NCBI RefSeq assembly: GCF_032337115.1
Contig: NZ_JAVXZY010000002.1
Coordinates: forward strand, 310,001 to 374,000
Direction of reading: 5' to 3'
Length of the DNA: 64,000 nt
Source of the DNA: Roseateles_C aquae
Lineage (GTDB): Bacteria > Pseudomonadota > Gammaproteobacteria > Burkholderiales > Burkholderiaceae_C
This document shows positions 44,210-51,710 of this stretch, piece by piece (within the stretch, counting starts at the first letter, position 1; every line of letters begins with the position of its first letter). The translations under genes and the position numbers were made by a program. A model generated the notes under the pieces. It had not been told where the DNA came from. It saw only the letters and a list, made by a program, of their open reading frames with translations, and made no database searches.

Positions 44210-44629
44210 TCAGCGGCCTGCAGCAGGCTTGGCTCGCAACAGCTGCAGCTGCGCGCTCAACCACGGCTGGCTGGCCTGAGCCGCCGCACCACCGCAACGC
44301 ACCAGATAGGGCTTGCCGCTGCTGCTGCTCGTCGACGCCGCCCGCTCGATGAACTGCTCGGTCGTCTTGACCATGTCCTTGCCTTCCAGATACTCCAGCT
44401 TGCGCAGCAAATGCGCCTTTGCCTCGGCGGCCTCGTACCAGCTGCCATTGCGGTTGAACTGACAGTTCGAGGCCTGCATCGCCGCCATCAAACCATCGAT
44501 CTCAGCACGTACTGAGGGCGCAACCGGCGCGGCCTGCAGCAAACCATGCGCAAGGGCCAGCAGGCTGGCGGCCCACATGACGCGCCAGCCGGCAGGTCCA
44601 ACAACTAAGGACTGGTTCTTCAGCACCAC
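44210..44629 (-). CDS. DUF5329 family protein
   Basis: The 139-residue secreted protein contains IDGLMAAMQASNCQFNRNGSWYEAAEAKAHLLRKLEYLEGKDMVKTTEQFIERAAS.SS.SGKPYLVRC, the DUF5329 pattern with its conserved C.F.RNG, the helix AEAKAHLLRK and SGKPYLVRC. A hydrophobic segment (WAASLLALAHGLLQAA) near the N-terminus serves as the signal. GTG 44629 follows GGGAGG; ATG 44578 is an alternative. Function unknown. Confidence 0.7.
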   Translation of the reverse strand: MVLKNQSLVVGPAGWRVMWAASLLALAHGLLQAAPVAPSVRAEIDGLMAAMQASNCQFNRNGSWYEAAEAKAHLLRKLEYLEGKDMVKTTEQFIERAASTSSSSGKPYLVRCGGAAAQASQPWLSAQLQLLRAKPAAGR

Positions 44630-44699
44630 AGGGAGCCTCCCGCATCAACCCTCTACATCCGCCGCGTGCTACCGTGATCGATCCAGCGAATGCGCCAGC

Positions 44700-44782
44700 C
44701 AAACAAAAGGCGCCGAGCGATACATCGCTCGGCGCCTGGGTCTTCGTGATCCTAGTCGGATCGGTATTTGGTGGGCCGGGGT
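44700..44782. other. Degenerate copy of the ssrA 3' flank (candidate far-side attachment site) with terminator
   Basis: A strong hairpin (AGGCGCCGAGCGAT / ATCGCTCGGCGCCT) is followed on the minus strand by TTTTGTTT, a terminator reading leftward. The 22 bases 44700-44721 differ at one position from 48939-48960 beside ssrA. GGTCTT and then TTGGTGG.CCGGGG follow at nearly the same spacing in both (68 against 71 bases from start to TTGGTGG). In the second copy, TGGTGG.CCGGGG is the 3' end of the tmRNA. I read this as the displaced ssrA 3' region left by an integration. Confidence 0.55.
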
Positions 44783-44841
44783 CTATCGCCCCCCCCATGT
44801 CTATCCCTTTGTATATTGATAGTTGCGCTCGCACACCCTCC

Positions 44842-44862
44842 TTTGTGCCCACATTTGTGCCC
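44842..44862 (+). repeat. Paired TTTGTGCCC direct repeats near the element end
   Basis: TTTGTGCCC occurs at 44842-44850 and 44854-44862, a 12-bp period. Short direct repeats close to an element end can be arm-type integrase binding sites. The stretch 44863-45147 otherwise shows no gene and no clear signal except the ribosome binding site of the next gene. Confidence 0.4.
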
Positions 44863-45147
44863 CCAGAAGTGAGCCACTGTCCGATCACGCCCCCCCCTGC
44901 TTGCTAGCTGTCATGGAGCAGCGTTCTCGCGCGGGCTGTGGGGCAGAGCCGCCCAGTGCCGAGCGCAGCTAACAAGCTTCGCATCTGCAACCTAACCGAC
45001 CACTCAGACGACAGACACTGTTACGAGAAGTAGCCACACCCCACGCCGCTCGCTAAAGTCAGTGAGTACGCGAGGGCGTTGCGTTAGGCCTGTAAGCCGT
45101 GTCTGCCTGCAAGATGTCGTCCAACAATGGCATAAAGAGAGGGATGA

Positions 45148-47244
45148 ATGAAAATTAACGACCTCAATATTTCTAATTTTCGAGGCATTAGCAAGTTAGA
45201 AACCGGCCCCCTCGGGGATACGATAATTATCGCCGGCCAAAACGGGTCGGGAAAATCGTGCATTTTCGATGCAATTCGGCTCCTTAAATCCGTTTATGGC
45301 GGATATCAACAGAACGAGTGGCAGCACTTTTTTAACGAATTTCAGATTCAACTCAATTCAGGCATCGCGAATTTAAAAGGATTGTTCAACGACGTCACTA
45401 GATCAGTCGAAATAACGGCCAGATTTCAACTTCGCGATCGAGAAAAGGCGTATCTGAAAGATTGCGCCGCTGAGTTACTCGAAGAAACCATTTGGCAGAA
45501 GGTGCTACCCGAGGCATTTCAATTCGGCGGATATCACAAAGCGATGTTCGCAGCGCAATTCAGAGAGAAGCAACCGGAGGTCACTGCGAGGGTTCAGCGC
45601 GAATTACCTGAATTCATGGATGGCCTTAGGGAGTCTGAGCACACCGGCAGCGTTGTGATAACCCCCAACGGTCAGATTAACACTAAAGATTCACTCGTTC
45701 TTCAGGCTATATTTTCGACCTATCGGCCGAGGTATATCGGCGTTATTGATTTTCATGGCGCCCAGCGCCACTATAGCCGCGAAAACGTCCAAGGCATAAA
45801 CCTAAACCTCGACCAACTTAATCAGACGCGAAGCCAAAGCTCGCTATATAACTACAATTCAAAATATAGCAACGTCAAAAGCGAAATGGCAGGCAACTAT
45901 ATCGGCGCTATGCTGGCGGACAAGGCTGACCCGAGCAAGTCGCACAGCGAACAATCGCTTGAACAAACGATGAAGGAGCTCTTCGCCTCCTTCTTCCCCG
46001 AAAAAGAATTCCTTGGACCAAGACCTACAGCGGAAGGGACCCTGTCATTCCCCGTGCGCACCGCAAACGGCACGCTGCATGACTTGGACGAACTAAGTTC
46101 CGGAGAAAAGGAAATACTCTACGGCTACCTTAGAATTAGAAGCTCCGCACCGAAAGATTCGATAATCCTGCTTGACGAACCCGAGCTTCACCTAAACCCT
46201 AGGCTTATTAGAGGTCTGCCAGAATTTTACAAAAAGCATCTTGGATCGGCCCTTGAAAATCAACTGTGGCTAGTGACGCATTCAGATGCACTAATTCGTG
46301 AAGCGGTTGGCAAGCCAGGATTCAACGTTTTCCACATGCTTCCGTGCGGTGTTGACAGCTCGATGCATTCGCAGTTAAAGCCGCTTTCAGCGAAAACAGA
46401 TCTGGAACAAGTCATGACTGACCTTGTCGGTGACTTAGCGACTTACCGGCCGGGCGGAAAGGGGCTGATTTTTGAAGGCGGAGGAGACTCCGATTTTGAT
46501 AAGACTCTGACGCAGACCCTCTTCGCAGGGGAACTTCGAGGCATCAATCTGGTATCTGGTTCAAATAAAACCAAAGTTAAAGCGCTCCATGAGGTTCTCA
46601 GCCGAGCGCATGCTCAAGGTGATCTTCCTACAAAATTCTTCGCGGTCGTCGATAGGGACAGCATCAATCAAGAAGCAAAAACCGATGGCCTCACCCAGTT
46701 CGTTTGGGATGTATATCACATCGAAAACTACTTGCTAGAGCCGCAATTTATCGCAAGTGCGATGAATGCGCTTGTAATAGGGAAAGCAGTCACGACTCAA
46801 GAAGCAGAAGAGAAACTGCGACTTGCGGCTCGAAAAGTAGTGCCAAGCGTCCTAATTCAAAGAATTACCGAGTTCGCCAACTCAGCTTTAATTTCAGGGA
46901 TCAACTTGAATTTTGATCCGGCCACAAACAATGTAAGCGCTAAGCTAAGGGAAGCGGTCGAGCGGTCTCTTGCACGGGTTCAGCAATCTGCGGCGAACTC
47001 CCTTTCTCAGCTGAGTATCGAAACAAAAGAATCTGACCTTCGCAAGGAAATTGAATCCAACTTCTTAGATGGAACATGGAAAGCCACCCTTCCCGGTCGA
47101 GATATCCTCAAGCAACTGGTCTCTGGGGAGAAAATTCCGACCAACTACGAGGCCTTTCGCAATCTGATCGTTAGCCAGATGGCGTCCGCTGGTTTCAAAC
47201 CGCCAGGCATGAAAACGATAATTGATAAGGTTGCGGCGGGATAA
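45148..47244 (+). CDS. AAA/ABC-type ATPase fused to a TOPRIM/DUF4435-like domain (OLD- or PARIS-like defence candidate)
   Basis: The 698-residue protein begins MKINDLNISNFRGI, typical of SMC-like/OLD ATPases, with Walker A GQNGSGKS (30-37). After an insertion of about 280 residues come the signature LSSGEKEIL (about 315), Walker B SIILLDEPELHLNP (about 337) and the switch His in VTHSD. A second domain follows: GLIFEGGGDSDFD (about 440, TOPRIM-type Glu), FFAVVDRDS (about 498, DxD) and DVYHIENYLLEP (about 525), the Y.IENYL pattern of DUF4435. OLD nucleases, GajA and PARIS AriA/AriB combine these activities against phage. No helicase partner is adjacent. AGAGAGGGA precedes the ATG. Base and codon use are clearly AT-richer than elsewhere in the window. 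Confidence 0.85.
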   Translation: MKINDLNISNFRGISKLETGPLGDTIIIAGQNGSGKSCIFDAIRLLKSVYGGYQQNEWQHFFNEFQIQLNSGIANLKGLFNDVTRSVEITARFQLRDREKAYLKDCAAELLEETIWQKVLPEAFQFGGYHKAMFAAQFREKQPEVTARVQRELPEFMDGLRESEHTGSVVITPNGQINTKDSLVLQAIFSTYRPRYIGVIDFHGAQRHYSRENVQGINLNLDQLNQTRSQSSLYNYNSKYSNVKSEMAGNYIGAMLADKADPSKSHSEQSLEQTMKELFASFFPEKEFLGPRPTAEGTLSFPVRTANGTLHDLDELSSGEKEILYGYLRIRSSAPKDSIILLDEPELHLNPRLIRGLPEFYKKHLGSALENQLWLVTHSDALIREAVGKPGFNVFHMLPCGVDSSMHSQLKPLSAKTDLEQVMTDLVGDLATYRPGGKGLIFEGGGDSDFDKTLTQTLFAGELRGINLVSGSNKTKVKALHEVLSRAHAQGDLPTKFFAVVDRDSINQEAKTDGLTQFVWDVYHIENYLLEPQFIASAMNALVIGKAVTTQEAEEKLRLAARKVVPSVLIQRITEFANSALISGINLNFDPATNNVSAKLREAVERSLARVQQSAANSLSQLSIETKESDLRKEIESNFLDGTWKATLPGRDILKQLVSGEKIPTNYEAFRNLIVSQMASAGFKPPGMKTIIDKVAAG

Positions 47245-47455
47245 ACCATTTATAAGCCATAGCTCTTGCCGCGCGAACATGAAACGTCTCGTACGTACGA
47301 TGTAACGTGCGTGTCTCGTACATGGGTACAAGTGCCGTACGTACAGCCTTCGTACGTATGGAAAGAAGCTGCTGTTTAAGCCGCAGCTTCAATATGCGGA
47401 GCACTCCGGCCAGCTCGTCCCACATCACGCCGGCGGGAATCATAAAGGCCGTCAT
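47195..47455 (-). CDS. Possible small or degenerate protein downstream of the TubC-like gene
   Basis: ATG 47455 overlaps the stop of the TubC-docking-like gene (ATGA), which suggests coupled translation. The first 30 residues (MTAFMIPAGVMWDELAGVLRILKLRLKQQLL) look protein-like. The rest crosses the CGTACGTA repeats and runs into the 3' end of the opposite ATPase gene. It may be a gene whose end was lost when the ATPase module arrived. Not recognised. Confidence 0.3.
   Translation of the reverse strand: MTAFMIPAGVMWDELAGVLRILKLRLKQQLLSIRTKAVRTALVPMYETRTLHRTYETFHVRAARAMAYKWFIPPQPYQLSFSCLAV
47286..47360. repeat. Cluster of CGTACG(TA) repeats
   Basis: CGTACGTA-type sequences recur at about 47290, 47335 and 47350, with a related CTCGTACATG at about 47315. 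Each core is palindromic. The cluster lies in the 207-bp gap between the ATPase gene and its convergent neighbours. Iteron-like protein binding sites or remnants of an element's control region are possible. Confidence 0.5.
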
Positions 47456-47919
47456 TTGGGTTGAAACGGCGCAAATCCGCTACAGCGCTGCAACAGCCCT
47501 GCCAACTCCGAACTGACAATTCGCTCGCCCAACCCAGCCCACCGAAAGTTCGCACAGTTCCCAGGCCAATAGTGCCGGCATTCAAAGCAGCTGACCCGCT
47601 CGTCGCCCGAGCGATCCCGCTCCACCAAACGGCCCGCAAATGCCTCGGCATCGGCCTTTGGCCAATGCAACCTCAGCAGGCGTGCCACGTACCTTTGCCG
47701 CGCCGCGTCGTCCACCGTGCATGCCGCTGCTGCCGGTCCTGGCTGACGCAAATCAGGCGCGCCGCGCAGCAGAGCCAAGAGTTCCGGCTTGACCTCCCGC
47801 AGCGCGGCACGCAGTTCGTCGGTCAGCTTCGAGCCAGGCCGAATTACCAACCGATCCCCCTCGGCCGCCACGCTCATCCCGGCGTCGCCCAATGCATCGA
47901 GCAGATCACGGGCGCCCAT
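47452..47919 (-). CDS. TubC-docking-like N-terminus with a small Cys cluster
   Basis: The 155-residue protein starts LLDALGDAGMSVAAEGDRLVIRPGSKLTDELRAALREVKPELLALL, the pattern of TubC N-terminal docking-like domains found in many plasmid and integrative-element proteins. Near the C-terminus VSCFECRHYWPGNCANF has three Cys and one His, a possible zinc site. It starts with an ATG that overlaps the stop of the RepA-like remnant (TGATG). It belongs to the ssrA element. Function unknown. Confidence 0.65.
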   Translation of the reverse strand: MGARDLLDALGDAGMSVAAEGDRLVIRPGSKLTDELRAALREVKPELLALLRGAPDLRQPGPAAAACTVDDAARQRYVARLLRLHWPKADAEAFAGRLVERDRSGDERVSCFECRHYWPGNCANFRWAGLGERIVSSELAGLLQRCSGFAPFQPK

Positions 47920-48881
47920 CAGATCACCGCCGCATCGTCAGTCTCGCCACCAGTCTCGCCACCAGTCGCGCCACCAGTCGCGCCATTGGCGCCAGTTCCT
48001 GCGTGTGGCGCCAATGGCGCGACTGTGGCGCGACTGACCTTGAGGAACCACTCGGCCGCCTTGCCGAACCCGTTGCGCCGCGACTCCGCACCAGCCTTGC
48101 GCATCGCCCGCTGCATCGTCCGCCAAGAGTAGCCGGCCTCATCCGCATAGCGCTTCACGTCGCCAGAAGCCACAGGCCCATGCGCGTGCAAATCACGCAG
48201 CCACGCCGCCGCGTCGCCCGCGCCTTCACCGTCATCCGCACCATCGGCCTCTGCATCCGCCAGCAGCTCGCGCGCCGATCCTTGCAAGACCTCTAGCCAA
48301 CGCACGTACTGCCCCTCAACGTCGGGCGCCACTTCGGCCCGTTCCAGCGCATAGGCGAAACCGCCGTCATCAGCCCCGATGTTGGACTTGGCGCGCAGCA
48401 GCACGCGTCGCTCATCGCCGTCATCCCCTGGCTTCACCTTCGCCGCCACCAGAACCAGCTGCGCCAGCGCCGCGAACGCAATGCTGCCCGTCACCCGCTC
48501 CAAAGGATCGCGGCCCGACGTGCCCTTGCTGAAATGCGTGATCCCCAGCACCGCACAACCCAGCCGCTGCGTCAATGTCACCACCGGCTGCAGTGAACGG
48601 CGCACCTCGGCGCCCTTGTGCGAATCGCCCGCCACGGCCGAAAGCATGGGGTCGAGGATCAACAAGCGTGGAGTCGCCCACGTTCCGGCGTTCTTTTCCA
48701 GCAAGTCCATGTCGCGGCCGGGATCAAAGGCTTCGCCATCACTCCCGGTGAGCCCGTTGATGAAGTGCGCCCGTTTCATATTGACCCCGGCAGCTATCAG
48801 TTGCGTAGCAATCACAGAATGCCCATCCTCGACGCTCCAGCAACTCGCCTGGAAAGTGGCTGCGCTCCCGGTGGCCGTGTG
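47919..48881 (-). pseudogene. RepA-like AAA ATPase, 5'-truncated
   Basis: The frame holds the second half of a RecA/RepA-type ATPase: WSVEDGHSVIATQLIAAGVNMKRAHFINGL (end of the core after the lost Walker A strand), Walker B LLILDPMLSAVAG, VLGITHFSKG, then a C-terminal DNA-binding part (DVKRYADEAGYSWRTMQRAMRKAG). The homologous frame starts abruptly at about 48855 and is closed by an in-frame TGA at 48882-48884, so the usual N-terminus with Walker A GGxGxGKS is missing. The C-terminus ends in a GATGGETGG tail made by a 12-bp DNA repeat. An internal GTG at 48815 might still give a 298-residue product. Confidence 0.7.
47941..47988. repeat. 12-bp tandem repeat in the RepA-like remnant
   Basis: Four copies of GTCTCGCCACCA or GTCGCGCCACCA (the last diverged) encode the Gly/Ala/Thr tail of the truncated ATPase. 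There are no spacers, so it is not a CRISPR array. Confidence 0.75.
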
Positions 48882-48939
48882 TCACCCCGCCTGATGATCA
48901 GCGCGGCAGACAGGTCAATCGGCGTCTTAACCCACATGC

Positions 48940-48978
48940 AAACAAAAGGCGCTGAGCGATTGGTTCACTCAGCGCCTT
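48940..48978 (-). terminator. ssrA: Terminator of ssrA
   Basis: On the minus strand AAGGCGCTGAG pairs with CTCAGCGCCTT across an 11-nt loop and is followed by TTGTTT. It starts about 30 bp after the tmRNA CCA end. Confidence 0.85.
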
Positions 48979-49010
48979 CGGTCTTTCGCGGTCCTGCGTG
49001 GACCCATGAT

Positions 49011-49384
49011 TGGTGGAGCCGGGGGGAATTGAACCCCCGTCCGTCAGCCATCACCGGGCAGATCTACATGCTTAGCCGTCTGATTTGAATCTCGCGTTCA
49101 GCTCGCGCAGTGGCACGCTAGCTTTCCCGCCAGTCACTAAATCTTGTTGCCGGCCGAGTGACCCGACTGGCAACCAGCCCATGTGAATGTCTTCTCAGCC
49201 TTGAACCTTGCGGCTCGCGGCCCGGCCCATGGGCCAACCGTTGAGAAGCTCAGCCGGTATTAAGCGGCGAGTGCGAACGTAGAGTCGTTTGCAGTTACTT
49301 TGTTTCCAGATGGATTTACGAGGTGACTGGTCCTCGGCATGCCCCACTCCGGATCCGCACCCACGTCGAAACCAAGTCGGCCCC
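49011..49384 (-). ncRNA. ssrA: Transfer-messenger RNA (tmRNA)
   Basis: The 5' end (49384) reads GGGGCCGACTTGGTTTCGAC and pairs with the 3' end CGGCTCCACCA over seven base pairs. The T-arm is GGGGGTTCAATTCCCCC and CCA is encoded. The reading frame 49292-49260 is GCA AAC GAC TCT ACG TTC GCA CTC GCC GCT TAA, giving the degradation tag ANDSTFALAA. The RNA rescues stalled ribosomes and tags the unfinished protein for proteolysis. A CATAAT box at 49398-49403 may be its -10 element, overlapping the end of gph. Confidence 0.96.
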
Positions 49385-49398
49385 AGAGAAGTCTCACA

Positions 49399-50118
49399 TT
49401 ATGCCAGTCGCAGGCATTTCAAGAGGGACATCGGCTCGTCGATGATGAAATCAGCGCCCCAGGCCTCGATGGCACTGCCCTTGCCAAGGTAGCCCCAGGC
49501 GGCAGCCACGGTGATCATGCCGGCGGCGCGGCCGGCGATGATGTCGCGCTCATCGTCGCCCACGTACACGCATTGCTCGGCCGGCACGGCCATGCGCCGG
49601 GCAGCTTCCAGCAGCGGTGCCGGGTGCGGCTTGGCATGCGGCGTGCTGTCGCCACCAATCACCGCCCGTGCCGCGGCAGCCAGCCCCAGGCCGGCGGTGA
49701 CCGGCAGCGCAAAGCGCTCGGCCTTGTTGGTGACGATGCCCCAGGGCAGGCCGAGTTCATCGAGCTGCTGCAGCATAGGCTGCACGGCGGCGAAGATGGC
49801 CGTTTCTTGCAGCATGCGCTGTTCGTAGCGGGCCAGGAAGTCGACGCGCAGGCGCTCGAAATCGGCATGGGCCGGCGTCACGTCCAGCGCCACGGCCAGC
49901 ATGCCGCGGGCCCCGGCGCCAACCATGGGCCGCAGCGCTTCATAGGGCAAGGGCGGCAGGCCATGGGCGGCGCGCAGCTCGTTGGCGGCGCCGGCCAGGT
50001 CGGGCGCGCTGTCGATCAGCGTGCCGTCCAGATCGAAGAGCACGCCACGCAGGGGCGTGAGTTCCGTGCGAGCGGCAACACCGCCGGGCTGCAGGCTGTC
50101 CAGCATCATGTCCTTCAT
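49399..50118 (-). CDS. gph: Phosphoglycolate phosphatase (HAD family)
   Basis: The 239-residue HAD hydrolase has motif I LFDLDGTLIDSAPDL, motif II VTNKAE, motif III Lys in HAKPHPAPL and motif IV VGDDERDI, with a small alpha-helical cap. The neighbour ubiG (11 bp away) supports the Gph assignment, since this gph-ubiG pair is common in betaproteobacteria. It removes phosphoglycolate, for example from DNA repair. The first three Met codons (50118, 50109, 50106) are all possible starts. Confidence 0.9.
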   Translation of the reverse strand: MKDMMLDSLQPGGVAARTELTPLRGVLFDLDGTLIDSAPDLAGAANELRAAHGLPPLPYEALRPMVGAGARGMLAVALDVTPAHADFERLRVDFLARYEQRMLQETAIFAAVQPMLQQLDELGLPWGIVTNKAERFALPVTAGLGLAAAARAVIGGDSTPHAKPHPAPLLEAARRMAVPAEQCVYVGDDERDIIAGRAAGMITVAAAWGYLGKGSAIEAWGADFIIDEPMSLLKCLRLA

Positions 50119-50128
50119 GGGCGGCGGC

Positions 50129-50830
50129 TCAGAGCGGGCGGCGGCAGGCCAGCATGTAGTTCACATCGGTGTCGCTGCCGATGCTATAGCGTTGGGTGAG
50201 CGGCTGGTAGCTCAGGCCCTTCATGCTGTGCAGTTCCAGGCCGGCATCGCGGCACATCTGGGCCAGCTCGGCCGGCTTGATGAAGCGCGCGTACTCATGG
50301 GTGCCAGCGGGCAGCATCTTGAGCAGGTATTCGGCGCCAACGATGGCCAGCATGAAGGCCTTGGCGTTGCGGTTCAGCGTCGACAAAAACACCCAGCCGC
50401 CCGGCTTGACCAGCGTGGCCAGGGCGCGCACGACCGAGGCCGGATCGGGCACATGTTCGAGCATTTCCATGCAGGTGACGGTATCGAAGCTTGCGGGCCG
50501 CTGCTCGGCCAGCGCCTCGACGGCGATCTCCTGGTAGCTGATGTTCTCGGTGCCGGCCTCCATCGCATGCAGCTCGGCCACGCGCAAGGCCTTGGTGGCC
50601 AGATCGATGCCCAGCACGGTGGCGCCCTTGCGCGCCATCGAATCGCTGAGGATGCCACCGCCACAGCCCACATCGAGCACCTCGCGGCCAACCAGCGGGC
50701 TCAGGCTGTTGATCCATTCCAGGCGCAGTGGATTGATCTGGTGCAGCGGCTTGAATTCACTCTCGGTATCCCACCAGTGATGGGCCAGATCGCCAAACTT
50801 GGCGAGCTCTTGGGGGTCGGCATTCGTCAT
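50129..50830 (-). CDS. ubiG: 3-demethylubiquinol 3-O-methyltransferase
   Basis: The 233-residue SAM enzyme performs both O-methylations of ubiquinone synthesis. It shows KFGDLAHHWWDTESEFKPLHQINPLRLEWI at the N-terminus, SAM motif VLDVGCGGGILSDSMARKGA, and CMEMLEHVPDPASVV, all highly typical of UbiG. It is first in a two-gene unit with gph, upstream of ssrA. Confidence 0.96.
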   Translation of the reverse strand: MTNADPQELAKFGDLAHHWWDTESEFKPLHQINPLRLEWINSLSPLVGREVLDVGCGGGILSDSMARKGATVLGIDLATKALRVAELHAMEAGTENISYQEIAVEALAEQRPASFDTVTCMEMLEHVPDPASVVRALATLVKPGGWVFLSTLNRNAKAFMLAIVGAEYLLKMLPAGTHEYARFIKPAELAQMCRDAGLELHSMKGLSYQPLTQRYSIGSDTDVNYMLACRRPL

Positions 50831-50888
50831 GGGCGGAGATGGTAGCCCATCCGGCCAAAGCGCCCGGGGCCGGCTACAGTGCCGGGCG

Positions 50889-51701
50889 ATGACTGCTGCA
50901 ACCGATTCACCCTACTCCTCCCCTTTGCCCGCCGCGCTGTTCGCCCAGTTCCGCGCGGACCGCGCTGCCCTGCCCATCACCGGCTTCGAGCTCGATGCCG
51001 AGCCGCGCTTCAGCCGCCATCTGCCGCGCCTGCCCGGCGCCGAGGCGCTGATCTGCTTCACCCGCATCAGCGACGAACAAGCGCTGGTGGCCGAGATCGC
51101 CACCCAGCAGCGCTTCTTCACCGAGCGGCAGCAAAGGCTGGAATGGAAGGTCTATGAGCTGGATGAACCGCCCACGTTGCGCCAGCGCCTGGCCGAAGCC
51201 GGCTTTGTGGCCGGCGAGGTGGAGGCCTTCATGCTCTACCCGCTGGAGCGGCCCTGGCAGCCGCGCCGGCAGATGGACGGCAGCCGCCTGGCGGTTCGCC
51301 GCATCAGCGACGATGCCGGCCTGCGCGCGCTGATTGCGCTGCAGGAACAGGTCTGGCAGATCGAGCTGGGCTGGCTGTATCAGCAGATGAGCCAGACGCT
51401 GGCGCGCCAGCCGCAGTGTCTGAGCGTGTTCGGCGCCTATGCGGGGCGGCAGCTGGTAGGCACCGGCTGGATAGACTTCCCCGCCGGCTCGGCCTTTGCC
51501 GAGCTGCATGGCGGCTCGGTGTTGCCCGACTGGCGCGGCCAGGGGGTCTACAGCGCGCTGCTGGCGCCGCGCCTGGCCGAGGCCCGCGAGCGCGGCCTGC
51601 GCTGGCTGGGGGTGGATGCCGCGCCGATGAGCCGGCCGATTCTGGAGGGGCTGGGCTTCAGTTGCGTGTGCCTCAGTTGGCCCATGCGCTGGCAACCCTA
51701 G
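50889..51701 (+). CDS. GNAT family N-acetyltransferase with N-terminal extension
   Basis: The 270-residue protein has a divergent N-terminal half and a C-terminal GNAT domain with FGAYAGRQLVGTGWIDFPAGSAFAELHGGSVLPDWRGQGVYSALLAPRLAEARERGLRWLGVDAAPMSRPILEGLGF. WRGQGVYSALL is the acetyl-CoA loop. ATG 50889 begins directly after the divergent ubiG promoter gap. The substrate is unknown. It is convergent with the acetolactate synthase gene. Confidence 0.85.
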   Translation: MTAATDSPYSSPLPAALFAQFRADRAALPITGFELDAEPRFSRHLPRLPGAEALICFTRISDEQALVAEIATQQRFFTERQQRLEWKVYELDEPPTLRQRLAEAGFVAGEVEAFMLYPLERPWQPRRQMDGSRLAVRRISDDAGLRALIALQEQVWQIELGWLYQQMSQTLARQPQCLSVFGAYAGRQLVGTGWIDFPAGSAFAELHGGSVLPDWRGQGVYSALLAPRLAEARERGLRWLGVDAAPMSRPILEGLGFSCVCLSWPMRWQP

Positions 51702-51710
51702 CTCACCAGC

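Larger units (their letters stand above)
44768..49010. mobile_element. Candidate decayed integrative element at the ssrA 3' end
   Basis: The segment lies between the tmRNA 3' end (49011) and the degenerate copy of its flank (44700-44782). It carries a truncated RepA-like ATPase, a TubC-docking-like protein, short repeats, and one AT-richer ATPase/TOPRIM gene unlike the surrounding GC-rich genes. No integrase or excisionase is visible, so it would now be immobile. tmRNA 3' ends are well-known integration sites. Exact borders are inferred. Confidence 0.55.

Noticed and set aside
44768..44800. Possible tRNA gene at TTGGTGGGCCGGGG
   Set aside because: No cloverleaf can be drawn and no anticodon arm is present. 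It fits better as a decayed copy of the tmRNA 3' end.
45148..47244. A Gabija system (GajA with GajB)
   Set aside because: There is no UvrD-like helicase gene on either side, and the second domain has the Y.IENYL pattern of DUF4435.
47941..47988. Repeats resembling a short CRISPR array
   Set aside because: The units are 12 bp, contiguous and in frame with a protein tail, with no spacers and no cas genes.
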